Shown: piece after piece, positions 25,159 through 37,089 of the stretch | Numbering within the stretch: position 1 is the stretch's first letter | How the letters are laid out: every line of letters starts with the position of its first letter | Origin: Boletus sp. NGJ | Lineage: Eukaryota; Basidiomycota; Agaricomycetes; Boletales; Boletaceae | Direction: 5' to 3' | NCBI GenBank assembly: GCA_019096195.1 | Contig: JAGTXK010000072.1 | Coordinates: 275,228 to 339,227, forward strand | Length of the DNA: 64,000 nucleotides | Translations under genes and position numbers: made by a program | The notes under the pieces: model-generated | Database searches by the model: none | Seen by the model: the letters and a program-made list of their open reading frames with translations, nothing else | What the model was told of the DNA's origin: nothing

Positions 25159-28128
25159 TCACAACTCCGTATGGTGGATCTCTGCGCCACCCCCCATTTC
25201 TCCGATGAAAGGGGACACTGCCTCCTCCGGCTCAACGCGTGATCCACTCGCCGAGTGCTCTGCCTCGCCAACCAACTCAACCTTACCTAGCGCTTCCAAC
25301 ACTTCCTCCTGGTTCCGCCCGATGACGACAGGTGGAGTAAAGCCCTGCTCCTCCCCTCTAACACCCACTTCAGGTTCGACACTGGTCCCTTTCTCTTCCT
25401 CCTTTTGTGCAACGCCATTGCCATAGTTGTTGAATGCACGCTCGCCATCGCGTTTTATCCGACGCAATCGCGTTTCGAATCCAATCACCACATCCTGGAC
25501 TTCGGATTCGAGGTCTTCAACGATCGGACTCATCGGATTGGCTACCACAACCTGGGGATGCGTCCCGTTTTGAATAGAGGCGGCCTCGTGAGCGTACTGC
25601 TCGCTAGCTATGTAAGGCACAATCAGTATCCATTACATACTTGGAGTTCTCAAAATCAATACTGACTTCCTATCAGAGCGTGGTAGCGCTGCCAGTCATT
25701 ATACGTTACATCTTCCAACCAAGCGTAATCAAGACCTAGATCTAACTGGCCTTTCTCTGCGACTTCGCGCACTGCGGCAGTGACTGTGGCGACCTGTAGC
25801 ATTTTTAGCGGATATTAACGGCGATTTTTTTTTTTTTCCCTTTACGAACCTCTTGGAGTTCCTTGTCAAGTACGATCCCATACCAGTCATTGACGACCCC
25901 CTTGGTAGCCAACAAACGGTCGCTAAACTTGTCATTCACTCGTTCGGCGACGCGGTCCCAAAGCGCCAGTTTCTCGTCAGACCTCCGATTTTCCCCTTTG
26001 ATATTCTTGAGATAAATCTCTGCCCCTTTGAGATATTTCTCCGCTTCACCGACGAGCTCCTCGATTGAACTGCGAACTTCGGCAGACGATGACAACTCGG
26101 CAGCGGCTGCTGTGCGCAAATTACCCAGGCGGTTCTGGAGCTGGGAAGTACCTTGCTCCATCTGTACTTGAAGCTCTGCCTCCCACTTGGCCTGGCGAGC
26201 CTCGATGTCAGCGCGTTTGCGCGCAGTCTCCTCTGTTTTGAGACGGAGGTGCTCTGCCCTTTCCTCCTCAGTCTCTACGGGCGGGCTAGGAGGGCCGGAG
26301 TTATACTCTTCAGAGTCACCAGAATTTTCTAGCGGCTCGTCAAGTCCTAATTCAGCATAGAAAGCGTCAAAGTCGATTTCGTCGTCGGCGCGTGAGCTCG
26401 CCGGAGGGACCGTCGCTGAAGCGGCCGGGACACTAATTTTCGATGGTGTCGCCGCAGCCGAGGACTTGGTGGGCTCCTCGACAACAGGGGGAAGCCTTGA
26501 TGACGATGTTACGGTCGCTGCGGCTAAGACTGAGGATGTCGCTGTGTCAACTTCCTCTGCGATTGCAGAGGCGCCGGATGTGGGAGGCTCTGATTCATGC
26601 AAAGTCTCTGCGGGCACAGACTCCGCACTCAGGAAAGACTCGATACCCGTGGATGTGTCAACGAGCTCCGTGGATGTCGATGTCTCTGGCTCTGGCGAAG
26701 AAGTTGGTTCTGGAAATGTGGAATGTGACTCCACTTCGGCTGTTTCGCTGGCGCTAAGCGAGGATAATATGTACGCGGTAGTCTGCTCGGGAATTGAGGT
26801 GGCGTGATAGGCGGAGGTAAAAGGATCGGTGGACGAAACAGTAGTTTCGTATGCGAGTGTCTCCAGGATCGTGAATAGGGTGTCAGATGACAGCGATTCA
26901 TGCTCAGGCGTGGCCTCGTCGTGTACGACTTGTCTCCCCCTACTGAGCTCCTTGACTTTCTCCCACATCTCGGCGACATGAGGATCAACAAACTTTTGGC
27001 GCTGCTCTCGGAGGAATAGTGCAAACTGCTGGAGTAAATGGCCCAATCTCTTCGCCAATGGGGCAGCATAAGGTTTCGTTGCGTAGTACCTGTCCTTTGT
27101 CTTTGACACTGCCAAAAGGACATACGGCTGAGCTTGGCGCTGCCACCGCTGAAGGTTGTAGATCGCCACTTGAGCACGCGGCGCGATGCGCTGCTCGTAT
27201 TCTTGCGTTACGCGTAGGCGATAAGGTTCCAGTGTAGACTGGACGAGTTCGAGACGGGATGCAACGTGTTTATCCCATTGGGGGACGACATGCTTATTCC
27301 ACTGGGGAACGACGCGTTTATTCCATTCCGGTACAATACGTTTCTCCCACTGAGGGACAACGTGGAGTTTCCACTCTTGTTGAGTGCGAAGGATGATCGG
27401 AGTCGTTATTTCGGCAGCGCGGTGTACATAGGGTTTCGCACGTTCGATATAAGGGGCAACGGAGGGGTGGACGAGCACGGCTTGTAACGGAGGGATGATG
27501 TAGGGGTCAAGTACGATACGCTTGTATTCTGTCAGGCCGCGACATATCGGGGATTGGAGGTGTGTATCCTGTGGGCATACTGAGAACGTGTAGACGGTGA
27601 ACGCGAGGAGGAGGAGTTTGGTGAGGAAGTTGAGGAAGGCTTGAAAATTGGATTGTTGGTGTTTGTTCTAAGAGCGATCAAAAATGATATCACGAGGGAG
27701 CGAAGAGAATACTTACCCTGCCATGTCTCCTGGACTTCTTAGACTTCTTTCCGGCGTTATTGTCCTGTAATGAAGATAGTAAACCCCTCAAGTCTAGTAC
27801 ATGAAACGCAGAACGGCGAGCCCGAACTGCCACAGGGATATGACCCGGGGAGGAACGGCGCCCCGAACAGCATCCAGCCAGACGACAGCGGTCGAAAGAA
27901 CTTTTGTTTGCGTAGAAGACAAGTACTCACAAGACCGCTGTGGTGATCTTTGTTTCCGTTAGAAGAGCCTGCAAGATATGCCGCAGCCACGCTGGAGGGA
28001 GCATTCTTTAAGACGCTGGCGGTATCATTTGCAAGTGAGGGTCGTTGTGAAGGACGTTGTGTTCCCTGGGAGTGATTGCGTGCCAGCGGTGGTGGGGGCA
28101 CGAGCGGTGTTCTGCGAGTGACGACCAT
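25159..28128 (-). CDS. Large membrane-anchored fungal protein of 'hoxa13-like' family, function unknown
   Basis: Five exons on the minus strand (28128-27931, 27764-27717, 27667-25850, 25793-25667, 25607-25159) give 879 residues. The N-terminus (MVVTRRTPLVPPPPLARN) is basic and proline-rich and is followed by a lysine/arginine patch. One hydrophobic segment lies at about residues 94-112 (LTKLLLLAFTVYTFSV) and should anchor the protein in a membrane. Next come tandem repeats of VVPQW-x-K type and a helical stretch with YATKPYAAPLAKRLG. The middle is Ser/Thr-rich, and a conserved-looking coiled-coil part ends with NDWYGIVLDKELQEV and VTYNDWQRYHAL. Related basidiomycete proteins are often labelled 'transcription factor hoxa13', but no homeodomain is visible and the label is probably wrong. 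The role is unknown. Confidence 0.75.
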
Positions 28129-28450
28129 TGTAATCGCTGTGCACGTTTACGGTGTTTTTATAGAGATGTTCGTTGAGAAATAAGAGGGCTCTGAGTAGGC
28201 AGAAGAGTGGTCAGATGGAAGACATAAAGGCCGTATCGATTGGTCGAGCGAGAAGTTTGGTATGTCTCAAGTTAATTTTGTTTGTTGTGTTGATGTTCTT
28301 TGTCGCCCGTGCCTCGCCGGCACAGCCATAAAATGATATAAGCGTTTACTGCTGATCATTACATAATCTCCGAAACTACTTGTCTTTCGTCTGTACGACC
28401 ATCTCGTCGTCGTCGACGGCAGCGTCCGCCGTCGATTTCCCTGGTGCATC
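28129..28450. promoter_or_regulatory. Short divergent promoter interval
   Basis: Only 322 nt separate the minus-strand ATG at 28128 from the plus-strand ATG at 28451, so both promoters must share this stretch. No specific factor site is claimed. Confidence 0.5.
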
Positions 28451-30597
28451 ATGCTCGGTAAACAGTCTGTCAGGGTGACTTATGCTCAAAAAAGGAGACG
28501 ACGTATCCAGGATGCGAGCAAGAAGTTGCTGTCATCCCCATTGGAGGTCCTTCCACCGGAGATGGACGATCTCACACGCACCCAGATGGCCCGCCGCATG
28601 CTGAAGCGGTCACGTCGTGTTGCCCTCGCAGAACAGTTGGAGGACAAGAACGTCGAACATATACGAGAGCACCTCGCGAAGAGGATTAAGCGTACCCAAG
28701 AGCGTGTCTCGAATGTCGAGCCCACTGGAGTACCTCTCGATATGAACCCGCAGGACGATATCACGTTCCAAACCCCATTTACCTCTTCTCAATCGGTTCA
28801 CGAGTCGGCCGTCACAAAACCACTGGTACCGGAGCAATTGTCGCCGGTTCCTGCTGTCAAGCGCGTTATGTCTCGTACCAGTTCCAGGAACCTCAAAGAA
28901 AATAGTGCGCATTCTCAAACTCTCGCATCGCCGTTTAGTAGCCGTCCGGGCTCAGCTGCTTCGTCTCCCAAACATAAAGACAGGGGTCGATCCTCCCGTC
29001 GAGTTTTGCGTGGCTCCTTCCATCCAAAATCCCGTACCCTTTCAGGAGTTTTCAAAGAAAATACTCGATGGCTTTCGCGGAAAGGTTCTACCATGTCGCT
29101 CAAGGATACGGACCGGAAGCTTCCTGCTAGGCATACCAAGCACCAGCGTTATTCCTCAAGCCCTTCGACTCCGTATATGCGCTCTCAGTTTACACAGGAA
29201 GACTGGATTGCACCCCCCAAGGCAATCTCCCGCGCTTTTTATGATGAAGAAGAAATTCCGTCTTCTGGTGGACCTGTTCATGGCAATGCCTCATTTTATG
29301 CCGATCGACCCCAATCTTGCTCGACTCCGGCCATATCCCGAGTGCGAAAATTGCCTGACTTGCATGGATGCCAGACCAGAACTGGCAATCACCTTGCTTC
29401 TTCCTCTCTACACAAGGATTCCACCGAAGCTGGCAATCTTGATGTCGAAATGCTATATGGTATAGTATCTCCGCGACGTCAGACAATCCACCTGTCCGGG
29501 AACAGTATCTTTTCCTCTTCTGACGAGTTTACAATCGGGTCACTTCCTACCATGAACAATGGCACCAGCTGGGACAAACTGCCTGCTCACATTAGTCGTC
29601 AAGCTGCTATTGTGGCTGAGAGGACACAAGCGGGTCATACTCTAGCTGGATCATTCATTGCGGAGTATGACATTCCCCTTTCTGACTTGGCCTACTCCCC
29701 TGCATCGACTGCAGCCACCAAAATACTTGGTCTGGAGAGTGTACCTAAGCTATCTGTCGGGGTGCAACCGTTCGGCTTGCCTGGCACCAGCCCTGCATGT
29801 GGCAAAAGCCTCATTATTCGTACGTATAGGAACCCTGGTACATTAACTCCACCATCCTCGCCACCAAAGACAACTGCCTCTTGTCCTTCAAGCCCTGCAT
29901 CGGATCTGGTGCCAGGGTTCCAATCAATGGACATCCGTGGTATGTCTCCTAAGTAAATTGTCTGCTTAATTGTTCCAGGCTACTTGTCCTTTGGTCTCGC
30001 GTCATCAAACACGCATTTCTACAGTTGCTACCCCACTGAATAGATTGCCCTTTATTAACTGTATCCAAAGCAGGTGGTTTGGACACACACGAGGATGGAG
30101 AAATACCATCTACCTCTACCCCTCTTCAAACGCGTTCGCATTCTCTACAGGACGTCCTCACTGAGTTCACCACAAAGAAGACTGTTAAAAGAAGGCCTGC
30201 TCGGGATCGTGCGGGTACCATTCGTGCATCCGATTTTGTCAAACCAGGTGTTTCTTCGTCCAGTGTTGTCCCCGGATTGATCGTATCCAATGTGCGACGC
30301 ACTCGCTCCGGAACTGTCGTCGGCCCGGACTCGAAACTTGCGACCAAAGATGCGGGGTTACGTGGTCGGGCAGCCAGGGGAGTACTCACCAGTAGGCTTG
30401 CGGCTGTCCAGTCCAGATCTGAATCTGAATCCGATGACGAGTTGTTGCTCAAAGGTGCCTGGACCGAGGACGTGGAATACCTCGGTACGGTACCTCAGTC
30501 GAGGAATGACGCCGAAGCTGACGAAATGAATTTGGGTGGCTTGTGGCACGGCTTGGAGTCGGGTCCTCCACGTCGACTAGGCTTGAGGAGGCGGTAA
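28451..30597 (+). CDS. Basic, serine-rich protein of unknown function
   Basis: Exons 28451-29939 and 30074-30597 join across a 134-nt GT-AG intron to 2,013 nt and 670 residues. The frame is preserved exactly (the split codon reads Gly). The N-terminal part is strongly basic and helical (YAQKRRRRIQDASKK, RMLKRSRRVALAEQL). The middle is rich in serine, proline and arginine and looks disordered. The last exon has another basic patch (TTKKTVKRRPARDR) and a short acidic-to-aromatic end (MNLGGLWHGLE). I recognise no family. The composition suggests a nuclear or nucleic-acid-associated protein, but this is only a guess. A small extra exon inside the long intron cannot be excluded. Confidence 0.65.
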
Positions 30598-31779
30598 ATC
30601 GGTTGAGGATGAACAAGTATCATTGTTTGTTTTTTTCCTTCTTTCTTGGCATCTGTCGTGTCTGCTCTGAATGCTGTTTTTTTTTTGATGCACTGCTATC
30701 GTTTTCTTGGCGCATGAACAATGCCTGCTGCATTTCATGCTTGTGATGATCATTGCTTTTTTCTTCTCATCTTGCCTGGCATTTCAATTTTCGGAAAGGA
30801 TCGGTTTCTCCTTCGTTTTCACTGTAGCAGTATTTCCCTCGGACTCATCCTGTTGTTGTTGAGAGATGCCAGTTATAACTCAAACTTGATATTGTCATTT
30901 CGAGTTACAAATAGCGCATGGCTTAGAGTTATGCATGTTCGTACATCCATAGTTTATTCGTACTTTATCCATCCGTGTCGGTCGCAATGGCTCGAGCTTT
31001 TGGTGGGATGAGCATCACTCAGACTGGATTTTTTCGGCAAAATGGACATATCTTGCAGGGATCGTGGTCGTCTGACAAGTGCGTCAAGATTAGGCGGAGG
31101 ATGGAAGGTTAGTGCTACTTGGATCTGTGATGAACAAGAAAAAAACATCGAAGCAGACATCCTACCACACACCGTCTCTTGGTCGACATTCTTTATGTTT
31201 GATCAACTTAGACACTTTCCTTCAATCATAACCCTTGCATGCGTAGACTTCCTCACTCACTAGCGTTGGCCGTCGAGTGGATGTACCAGCGAGTTCAACT
31301 GTGGAAGAGCCTATCATGTTTTATATTACTAGTAGTGCTGCGAGGCTACACGAAATACATGGTCAATGTCCACATACTTCGAGATCCAGCATGGTATATG
31401 TATATGCAATGAATCACCCGGATGAATGTATTTCATCTTCGGTACCTGAGCCACAGCACATCCACCCGGGAAACGCGATCGAAAACCTGAGGATAGCCTT
31501 GCCCGATTTTCGCTAATGTGGTCCACTGTGAATCTGACACATAAGCCCAAGGAAAGTGGGCGCACCGTGAGTTGGACCCCTTCAGCGGAAGGCTGAGATG
31601 TATCATTTGCTTGCTGCGCCTGATAATAAATCAGTTACCATGACATGGTACATAATTACGAGAAAAAGACACACTGGGTCCCCTTCCTTGGGATTTGCAG
31701 AGCCTTGTCCACTACGCGAAGCATTTTTGTTTCGATGGTTATGGCGAGAACTCTTAGCGGGCGGTTTGGGCTGTAACGT
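30598..31779. other. Boundary interval with decayed tail of array unit 1
   Basis: The left 650 nt are T-rich and show no gene. From about 31,285 to 31,779 the minus strand is related to the 3'-terminal exon of the epsin gene at 43,192-43,398 and to the block at 40,260-40,560, but lies beyond the stop codon of the unit-1 gene. It is therefore 3' flank or lost coding sequence of the tandem array. Confidence 0.5.
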
Positions 31780-33669
31780 CTAATGAGTCCCTGCGCACAA
31801 ACTCAAGGAACGACGAACGTCTGCTTTTACAACGGGTTTCGCGACTGCTCGCTATGATGATATATTAGGCAGTGCGCATACGATTGTCAATACAAGGAAG
31901 AGTACTCACTCGTACACGTTGACCTGCAGCCATCCGGGAAGGTCCCTCATTTGTGGCATCCGCTCTCGCCGGGGATCGGGAAGAAGGTCGACGATCAGCA
32001 CGCCGACGTGACTTTCTGGGAGCTCGATCGGGCTTATGTGAAGTGGGGTCCTTGTTACCCTTCTTCGTCTTCGCCTGTAGCCACTTTTTAAACTTTGTAA
32101 TGCCCTGAGATGATTCGACAGTGTCGACATGTTCCTCTGCACATGCCAGTGGAGGGTAGGTCGCTGGTATCGCGTCTGATAACTGCGCTACGGCATGGGA
32201 CGTGTCAAGCGGCGGTGCTTCGTCCTCACAGTGGGCCGAGGATCCTGGAGATGATGGCTCCAGCAGTGTCAACACAGAGGAGAGAGAATAATGTAGTGAT
32301 CACCAACCTCGTCAAAATTGAACTCAGGGGCGGGTTCGCCGGACGGCATTTCGATCTGTGCAATTGTCAAACATCAGTTCGAAGGGAAAAGGAATGAACG
32401 GATACTTCGAGGAGATCGTCATTGCGGTCTTCGTCATGTGTCTCGGACTCGACTGGGTTGGGTTTCCCTGGTGCCTCCTGACGTACATACCCAATGAGAG
32501 TGTTAGCACAACCCTTTTGATGACAGAACGGGAAACTCCTACTGTCAGTGGGGAGTCAGACAGTTTGTTGTCACGGGTGCCAGAGGTTGAAGGCTGCTCG
32601 TCTGACTGTCTTTCCTCGTGATTAGACGTCTGAGATAGTGTGTCAATGTATGAGACGGAATGGGGCTATCTCATATGCCACAATTGAATGGACAAATGCT
32701 TACAAGGAATGGGCCATATGAGTCCGGGAGAATGCCGCCGAGGTCACGGATGACGATTTTCCCATCATATTGTCCAGCCGCCAGATAGCCACTATTCGGG
32801 GAGATGGCAATTGCCCATAATCCATTGCTGTCCTCGATGACAGGGTCAATGAGAGAGAGATTCGACGTGTCCAGGAATGAGGTGGTGCTGCCTGAAGAGG
32901 TAGCAATGAATTTCTTATTTGCAGCTAGAGCAATCGACTTGACATTGCTGCCATTGAGGCTCTGCGATTCGATGAGTTGCGACCCCGTCGACACGTCAAA
33001 TAACTTGATCTTGTCGTCTGCTATAGCAACAATTTGTTGGCCATCGTTGGACCATGCAAGCGGCGTGCTTGGCCATGAGGGTGTGACTGTTTCGATGGTA
33101 ACGAGCTCGTCCCCACTGCGGCTGTCGAAGATACGGATCGAGCGACCAGAGCTGGCAGTGGCAATGCGCTCGCCGTTCGGTGAGAATCTGACCGCAGTGA
33201 CATAAAAGTTGTGCTTCAGCGGGCCAACGAGTCTCTTGCCGCTCGTTATGCGCCAGACGCTCACTGCTCTGTCAATCCCGGCTGCAAATGTGGTTGAATC
33301 TGGGGAAACATGAACTGCATTCACCGAGTTTGTGCCCTCCACGTGAAGGACCTTTTTTTGCATTTCTTCATCCCACACATCTGCCCCCCCATTCTCAATC
33401 CCGCACACTATCCACTTGTGATTCTTCGTCACAGAAATGGCATTCAACCACATTCCCGTTTGCTTTCCGACCTCTTGACCATCTTCGAGTCGCCATCGTC
33501 GAATACCATCTCCACCCCCGCCTAAAACATGCTTTCCGTCAGGGTGGAACGCGACCGCCTCCACCTCGGCAGAGCCGCCCATGTCCAGCACTATTGTTGG
33601 GTCTGACTGAACTCAGCATTGCACAATCACTCCTCAAAACTGTTACCCACCGGTCTTTGTTGACGACAT
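31780..33669 (-). CDS. WD40-repeat protein with epsin-shared C-terminal tail (array unit 1)
   Basis: Seven exons on the minus strand (33669-33651, 33602-32704, 32614-32543, 32477-32406, 32355-32308, 32257-31910, 31851-31780) sum to 1,530 nt and 509 residues. Residues about 10-306 form WD40-type blades: VEAVAFHPDGKHVLGGGGDG, VNAVHVSPDSTTFAAG, VTAVRFSPNGERIATA, PLAWSNDGQQIVAIADD and IAISPNSGYLAAGQYDG. The remaining 200 residues are a low-complexity tail: ERQSDEQPS, then a short HDEDRNDDLLE exon, a PSGEPAPEFNFDE exon and a 116-residue exon with SSQGITKFKKWLQAKTKKG and many basic/proline residues. The last four exons match those of the ENTH gene at 43,192-45,105 in order, phase and mostly length. 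Its end comes from a TAG where the ENTH gene has CAG. WD40 heads are protein-binding platforms; the cellular role is unknown. Confidence 0.7.
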
Positions 33670-33996
33670 CCTACGTGGTCGTTGGCTTCGAAGAGTGAAA
33701 GGAGGAAATGTTTTCGGTTTACTCGTGGTGCGCAAAGTAGCCTCACAAACACGTTTCCTTATTCTTAATCGAGTCCCAGCCGCCTCGTGACTTTGGCGCT
33801 CATTTTTACTCGGATCCCAGCTATTAGGTGACTTCGGTGCGACGACCAGGTAAGCAGTCAACTAATCGGCCAAACCTTCGGTTGTTGCCACAGGTAATCT
33901 TTCCCCGCGACTTGGGAGTGCTCGTCGTGTCTCGGATGCAGGACTCGGTTTACGACGAGCGTACAATCCACATTAGACCCACTCGCTACATACCGT

Positions 33997-34980
33997 AAAC
34001 AAAACACGCGTGCATCCCAGGACGTTCTTGAACAGGGATCGTTCGTCAAGATGGGAGACGAATGTATGCGCCACCCGATCTCGAATTCACAAATATTCAT
34101 CTGTGTGGCGTTTCGAGAACAGCTTGCGCTCACTGCTAATATACGTCGGATAGGCGGTCGTCGCAGACGTGCGTGAGTATTTCTTTGGATACCTAATAAC
34201 AAATCGTTCAGCACGCACATGGAACTGACAAAAATGCTTGAGTTCGCTCTCAAGTATTATGCTGAGCTCTCGGAAGCAGGTTTCATCAATTGCGGTATGC
34301 GCGGCGATGTGATCGAGTGTATGTCATGTTCTCATGCTTCTTAAAAGGTCCAATTTGGCATAGAATTATCATCGCTCCGAGTGTTGGTATGATGACGCCA
34401 AAGACAATCGAAGCGGGGCAGATAGTCCTTGTTGTATGACTTGTCAATTGTCACTTTTTGAGTCACGTCGGACCCTCAAGTCAACTGATATGTGGAGACG
34501 CATCTCCGAGTGGCCTACCAACGAGTATGTCACACTCGTCGATGAACACTCCAACGTGTTCGTAGCGCGGGTTCACCTTGATCTCAGAGCCTCCCCTGCT
34601 TTCTGTGGATAATAGTACCGCGGTCATCATCTAGGACAAGTCTAAGCTCGTATCATCGCCTCCGGTGGTTTCACCCTCCTCCTGGGCTGTGATCGGCGTG
34701 GTTGCGTGGGTATGGGTGGACAGGCAGATGGAAAGCATTCATCGGAGTGTGGTAGCGATTACGACGCACATGAGTCGTTGCACACCAAGAAGCGCCTTCG
34801 GTCCCGGGCGAGGATGTGCTGGACGAGATGGCGACAATGGATGGCAAGGTTGTCCATGTCATTTCGTCGTATGATCTTCGAGGTACGTGCGTTGTTCGTA
34901 TGCGTATGGTCTGTCTCGGTACGTTGGCTGTTTTGTTTAAAGACGATATCACGATATGTGCGGTGTCCGAATGGGCGGGG
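33997..34980. other. Array spacer with BIR-like remnant, absent from second pair
   Basis: This 984-bp spacer separates units 1 and 2 and is precisely missing between units 3 and 4, where 42,888 joins 42,889. On the plus strand about 34,210-34,330 reads YYAELSEAGFINCG then MRGDVIECMSC, which resembles the start of a BIR (inhibitor-of-apoptosis repeat) zinc fold. A second open stretch at about 34,364-34,615 has YHRSECWYDDAKDN and SPCCMTCQ. No intact gene can be built. Confidence 0.35.
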
Positions 34981-37089
34981 CGTATCACGCTATGTTCGCG
35001 TGTACATGCCACTGTACTTCTCTGAAGACGTCGGGATGGCACAACTCAGAGACATCGATCTCAGGATAAACGCTCATGACCTGGAACTTGACAGATCTTG
35101 TTCCATGATGTCGTCGACAAATAGCACGTTAACTTAGAGTTGTGCATATCCTCGTAATAGTAGTGTGATCTCGTACATCATGCAACCGACGTTGAAAGTT
35201 ATTATCGATGAGTCAAACAAGTCGAAAGTAGGATTCTCTCCGTCGACAATTCTTCCATGCCGGGAGTCTACATATGCATCGAATCACTCGGATGAATGCA
35301 TTTCATCTTCGGTACCTGAGCCACAACACATCCATCCGGGAAACGTCATCGACAACCTGAGGGTAGCCTTGCCTGATTTTCGCTGATGTGATCCACTGTG
35401 AGTCTGACGGCATAAGCGTAATGAAATTGCGCGCACTGTAAGATGAACCCCCCCGCCGGAGGGATGAGATGCATCGTTTGCTTGCTGCGCCTAATAGGAA
35501 ATAAGCTATCATGACATGGCACATAATAACAAGAAAAAAAGACGTACTGGGCCTACTTCCTGTGGATTTGCAGAGCCTTGTCTAGTACGAGAAGCGTCTT
35601 CGTTCGGACGGCTAGCGTGAGCATCCTCGGTACTAGGCAATTGAGGCTGTAGTGCCTGACGAATCCTTGCATACAAACTCGAGGAAGAAACAGCTTTCGG
35701 TTCTTCAGGTGATGTCGCGACCATTCGCTGAGATGATATATTAGACACACCGCATCCGATATCTATCAAGAGTACTCACTGGTACTCGTTGACCCGCAGC
35801 CATCCACGAAGGTCCCCCGTTTATGGGGTCTAATCTCGCTGGCGACTGGGAAGGAGATCGACGATCGGCATGCCGACGCGATTTTCTAGGAACTCGAACG
35901 GGTTGATGCGAAGTGGGTTCCTTGTTACCCTTCTTGGTCCTCATCTGTAACCACTCTTTAAACTTTGTAATGCCCTGAGACGACTCGACAATGTCGAGAT
36001 GTTTCTCTGCACATGTCAATGGAGGGTAGATCATTGGTATGGTGTCTGACAACTGCGCTATGGCATGTGGCGCGTCAGGGGGCGGCACTTCGTCCTCACG
36101 ATGGGCCGAGGATCCTGGAGACGGTGGCTCAAGAAATATCAACACAGAGGGGAGAGCATGAAGTAGTGATCACCAACCTCGTCAAAATCGAATTCAGCGG
36201 CGGGCGCGCCGGATGGCACTTCGACCTGTGCAATGGTCAGACCTCGCTTTGAGGGGCAAAAGATCGAACAGATACCTCAAGGAGATCGTCATCGCGGTCT
36301 TCGCCGTGTGTCGCGGACCTGAGTGGACCTGATTTTCCGTGTTCTCCCTGGTGTACGAGTTGGTGCGGTCCTTTTCGTAACAAGATGGTAAACTCGTACC
36401 AGGGAGGAGTCAGATGGTTTATTGTCATGGCCGCCTGGGATTGAAGGTCGCTCGCCTCGTTGCCTTTCCTCAGCGAGAGCTTGCTTCGATGCATCGATGG
36501 CGCGCCTGAGCTCATCGTCGTCCCTTTCCATTTTCCTTGGTTGGTTTGCAAGACTCTCATCCTCTTCGTCCTCCTGCATACTTGGTCCTCTAACCACGCG
36601 ATCATGCATAGAAGCACGGTTTCCCCGCACTTCCCTAAGGCGACCAGTATCGCTAAGAAGGTCAGAGACATCTTTTGCCTTTACCCGCACGTTAGCCCCA
36701 CAATCTTTTCCATCTGAGTCCACATACTGGAACTCCTTGAGCGCATTGATGATGTACAGGTTGTCTCTGAAATAGAACACGACGTTCTCCGACCCAGCAA
36801 GCAGAAGATAGTCGAGAACGACAAGAGACTGCAACGTCTCAGCCCAAGACGAACAACGGATCACCAAAAGCCGGTCAAACACTCGCCTTGAACACATGTC
36901 TCCAATTTTTCCCCTTGTCGTTCAATCGCTTATCGAGCATCTCCATGATATCGACAAAGTCGTTCCTGTGTGAAAGGTTCAACAACACGAAGTTTGTGCG
37001 GCGCATCCTAGCGTCCCGGGGCGCAACGACACGCACTGATTGTAGCTCAACTGTGCAATATAATTCATCTCTGTGCCCGAGGGCCCCCA
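34981..37089. repeat. 2,109-bp segmental duplication, left copy
   Basis: This block matches 42,889-44,997 base for base over almost its whole length, with scattered substitutions and no net length difference. It holds the ENTH-to-tail part of an epsin gene. The left end is the edge of the deleted spacer; the right end is the WD40 junction at 37,089/37,090. Confidence 0.85.
35284..37089 (-). pseudogene. 5'-truncated epsin (ENTH) copy in array unit 2
   Basis: This is the duplicate of the epsin gene at 43,192-45,105 and keeps its exons 2-8 and the 3' half of exon 1 (from about GPSGTEMNYIAQLSYNQ). The first half of ENTH exon 1, with the start codon and the first membrane-binding helix, is missing. 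At 37,089/37,090 the sequence changes abruptly to WD40 coding sequence. Retained parts include DFVDIMEMLDKRLNDKGKNW, ENVVFYFRDNLYIINALKEF and the UIM-like DDDELRRAIDASKQALAEE. Without helix 0 and a start codon it should not make a working epsin; the upstream WD40 frame stops just inside it. Confidence 0.75.

Noticed and set aside
25159-28128. Homeobox transcription factor
   Set aside because: Related fungal proteins carry the name hoxa13, but no homeodomain helix-turn-helix is visible, and a membrane anchor is present.
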